Positions 62,380 through 64,000 of a stretch of 64,000 nt of DNA are shown here, piece by piece (the first letter of the stretch is position 1; the number at the start of each line of letters is the position of its first letter). Position numbers and translations under genes: made by a program. Where the stretch lies: assembly GCF_000718135.1 (NCBI RefSeq), contig NZ_JOEM01000001.1, forward strand, positions 310,001-374,000, read 5' to 3'. The notes beneath the pieces were generated by a model. That model was not told the DNA's origin. It saw only the letters and a program-made list of their open reading frames with translations, and made no database searches. This DNA is from Streptomyces cyaneofuscatus. Its GTDB lineage: Bacteria > Actinomycetota > Actinomycetes > Streptomycetales > Streptomycetaceae.

Positions 62380-64000
62380 GTGCAACGCTCCGCAGGCAGC
62401 AGAAGACGCAGAAGGAACACCTCCCGTCCGTTCCTCGGCGGCGCCATGGCCGTCATCGCGGCGGGCGCCCTGACCGTCACCGGCCTCGTCTCCACCGCCC
62501 AGGCCGCCGACGTCAACAACGCCAAGAACGCGGGCTTCGAGTCGGGGCTCGCCAACTGGTCCTGTTCCGCCGGGAGCGGCGCCACCGTCTCCACCCCCGT
62601 GCGCAGCGGCACGTCCGCGCTGAAGGCCACCCCGGCCGGCCAGGACCACGCCAAGTGCACGCAGACCGTGGCCGTGAAGCCCAACTCGACGTACGCGCTG
62701 AGCTCCTGGGTGCAGGGCGGTTACGCCTACCTCGGGGTGACCGGCAGCGGAACGACCGACGTCTCCACCTGGACGCCGGGCTCCACCACCTGGACCAAGC
62801 TGTCCACGAGCTTCAAGACGGGCGCCAACACCACGTCGGTGACCGTCTACACCCACGGCTGGTACGGGCAGTCCGCCTACTTCGCCGACGACGTCGAGGT
62901 CACCGGCCCCGACGGTGGTGGCGGCGGGGACGGCCCCGGCCCGGTCATCCCGGCGGCCCCCGCCGGTCTCACCGCGGGCGCCACGACGACCTCCTCCGTC
63001 GCCCTGTCCTGGAACGCGGTCTCCGGCGCCACGGGCTACAAGGTCTACCGGGACGGTGCGCAGGCCACCACCTCCACCGGGACCTCGGCGACCGTCACGG
63101 GGCTGGCCGCCGACACCGCGTACCAGTTCACGGTGAGCGCCACCAACGCGGCCGGTGAGTCGGTCAAGTCCGCCGCCGTCAGCGCCCGTACGGCCAAGCC
63201 CGGTTCGGGCGGTCCCGGCCCCTCGGTGCCCAAGCACGCGGTGACCGGCTACTGGCAGAACTTCAACAACGGAGCGGCCGTCCAGAAGCTCACCGACGTC
63301 CCGGCCGACTACGACATCATCGCGGTCTCCTTCGCGGACGCCACGCCGACGCCGGGCGCGGTCACCTTCAAGCTGGACAGCGCCGGCCTCGGCGGCTACA
63401 CCGACGCCCAGTTCCGCGCGGACATCAAGACGAAGCAGGCGCAGGGCAAGAACGTCATCATCTCGATCGGCGGCGAGCTCGGCACGGTCCGGATCGACAA
63501 CGACGCCTCCGCCACCGCCTTCGCCAACTCGGTGTACGCGCTGATGCAGGACTACGGCTTCAACGGGGTCGACATCGACCTGGAGAACGGCCTCAACGCG
63601 ACCTACATGACGAAGGCACTGCGCCAGCTGTCGGCGAAGGCGGGCAGCGGGCTCGTCATCACGATGGCGCCGCAGACCATCGACATGCAGTCGACGTCCG
63701 GTGAGTACTTCAAGACGGCACTCAACATCAAGGACATCCTGACCGTCGTCAACATGCAGTACTACAACAGCGGTTCGATGCTCGGCTGCGACGGCAAGGT
63801 GTACTCGCAGGGCTCGGTGGACTTCCTCACCGCGCTCGCCTGCATCCAGCTGGAGGGCGGCCTCGACCCGAGCCAGGTCGGCATCGGTGTCCCGGCCTCC
63901 ACCCGCGGCGCGGGCAGCGGCTACGTCGCCCCGTCGATCGTGAACGCCGCCCTGGACTGCCTGACCAAGGGCACCAACTGCGGTTCGTTCAAGCCCTCGA
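62380..64000 (+). CDS. GH18 chitinase with N-terminal carbohydrate-binding and fibronectin III domains (3' end outside)
   Basis: Secreted endochitinase; the visible 540 residues start VQRSAGSRRRRR with a signal peptide ending AQAAD (about 42), then a jelly-roll binding domain (NAGFESGLANWSCSA...VEVTGP, about 43-175), a Gly-rich linker, a FnIII domain (about 190-280), and the GH18 barrel with KHAVTGYWQNFNN and the catalytic motif FNGVDIDLENG (Glu near 406). GTG at 62380 with GGAGG six bases before. Controlled by the dre site. The gene runs out of the window. Confidence 0.93.
   Translation, partial: MQRSAGSRRRRRNTSRPFLGGAMAVIAAGALTVTGLVSTAQAADVNNAKNAGFESGLANWSCSAGSGATVSTPVRSGTSALKATPAGQDHAKCTQTVAVKPNSTYALSSWVQGGYAYLGVTGSGTTDVSTWTPGSTTWTKLSTSFKTGANTTSVTVYTHGWYGQSAYFADDVEVTGPDGGGGGDGPGPVIPAAPAGLTAGATTTSSVALSWNAVSGATGYKVYRDGAQATTSTGTSATVTGLAADTAYQFTVSATNAAGESVKSAAVSARTAKPGSGGPGPSVPKHAVTGYWQNFNNGAAVQKLTDVPADYDIIAVSFADATPTPGAVTFKLDSAGLGGYTDAQFRADIKTKQAQGKNVIISIGGELGTVRIDNDASATAFANSVYALMQDYGFNGVDIDLENGLNATYMTKALRQLSAKAGSGLVITMAPQTIDMQSTSGEYFKTALNIKDILTVVNMQYYNSGSMLGCDGKVYSQGSVDFLTALACIQLEGGLDPSQVGIGVPASTRGAGSGYVAPSIVNAALDCLTKGTNCGSFKPS

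Overview
The window is chromosomal DNA of a Streptomyces. GC content is very high, third codon positions are almost all G or C, GTG starts are common, and the gene set is typical of the genus: a WhiB-like regulator, a SpoIIE/GAF/ATPase phosphatase, DUF4245, DUF402, DUF1707, an OxyR-AhpCD block and a GH18 chitinase. From memory, the order ppgK-ispH-xseA/B-glpX-wbl-fumarases-oxyR-ahpCD resembles the S. coelicolor core around SCO5059 to SCO5028, with another part near the chitinase at SCO5003. This synteny was not checked against a database.

Region 1 (1-22 kb) is core metabolism and envelope. It holds polyphosphate glucokinase (cut by the window edge), IspH, an amino-acid permease, exonuclease VII, a nitroreductase, GlpX, a Wbl regulator, class I (Fe-S) and class II (iron-free) fumarases, an M18 aminopeptidase, a secreted SGNH esterase with a ricin lectin, a SpoIIE-type phosphatase, a class A penicillin-binding protein and an SPFH protein with a coupled small RHH-like protein. 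Region 2 (22-38 kb) holds a PadR-ABC exporter operon behind a clear palindromic operator, divergent oxyR/ahpCD, an AI-2E-type permease, a secreted SLT-like protein behind a structured leader, PhoH, a cis-prenyltransferase, an aldo/keto reductase and several poorly known genes.

Region 3 (38-62 kb) is a Tad/Flp pilus locus. It encodes a prepilin peptidase, a large protein with an internal Flp-pilin-like segment, a lipoprotein, an OmpA-like protein, a second lipoprotein, a TadG-like protein, the Flp pilin, a LuxR-type response regulator and its histidine kinase, TadC, TadB, TadA, two TadE-like minor pilins, a CpaE-like ATPase, CpaB and an unknown zinc-ribbon protein. It is interrupted at 44.6-49.6 kb by an accessory, partly decayed segment: an IS5-type transposase remnant, a Gfo/Idh oxidoreductase, frameshifted fragments, a MerR/TipAS regulator with a VOC protein, one CRISPR-repeat-like element and an ABC-transporter tail fragment.

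The most interesting observation is a 16-bp palindrome, TGGGYCC-N2-GGRCCCA, at four intergenic places (38741, 41021, 41788, 51965). These lie upstream of the prepilin peptidase, an unknown gene, the pilin-like fusion and the Flp pilin. This suggests that the dispersed pilus genes form one regulon, possibly under the embedded two-component system. A second pattern is three tandem repeats that each begin at the stop codon of a plus-strand gene (2997, 22188, 34692). The window ends inside a chitinase gene with a DasR-type operator over its promoter.
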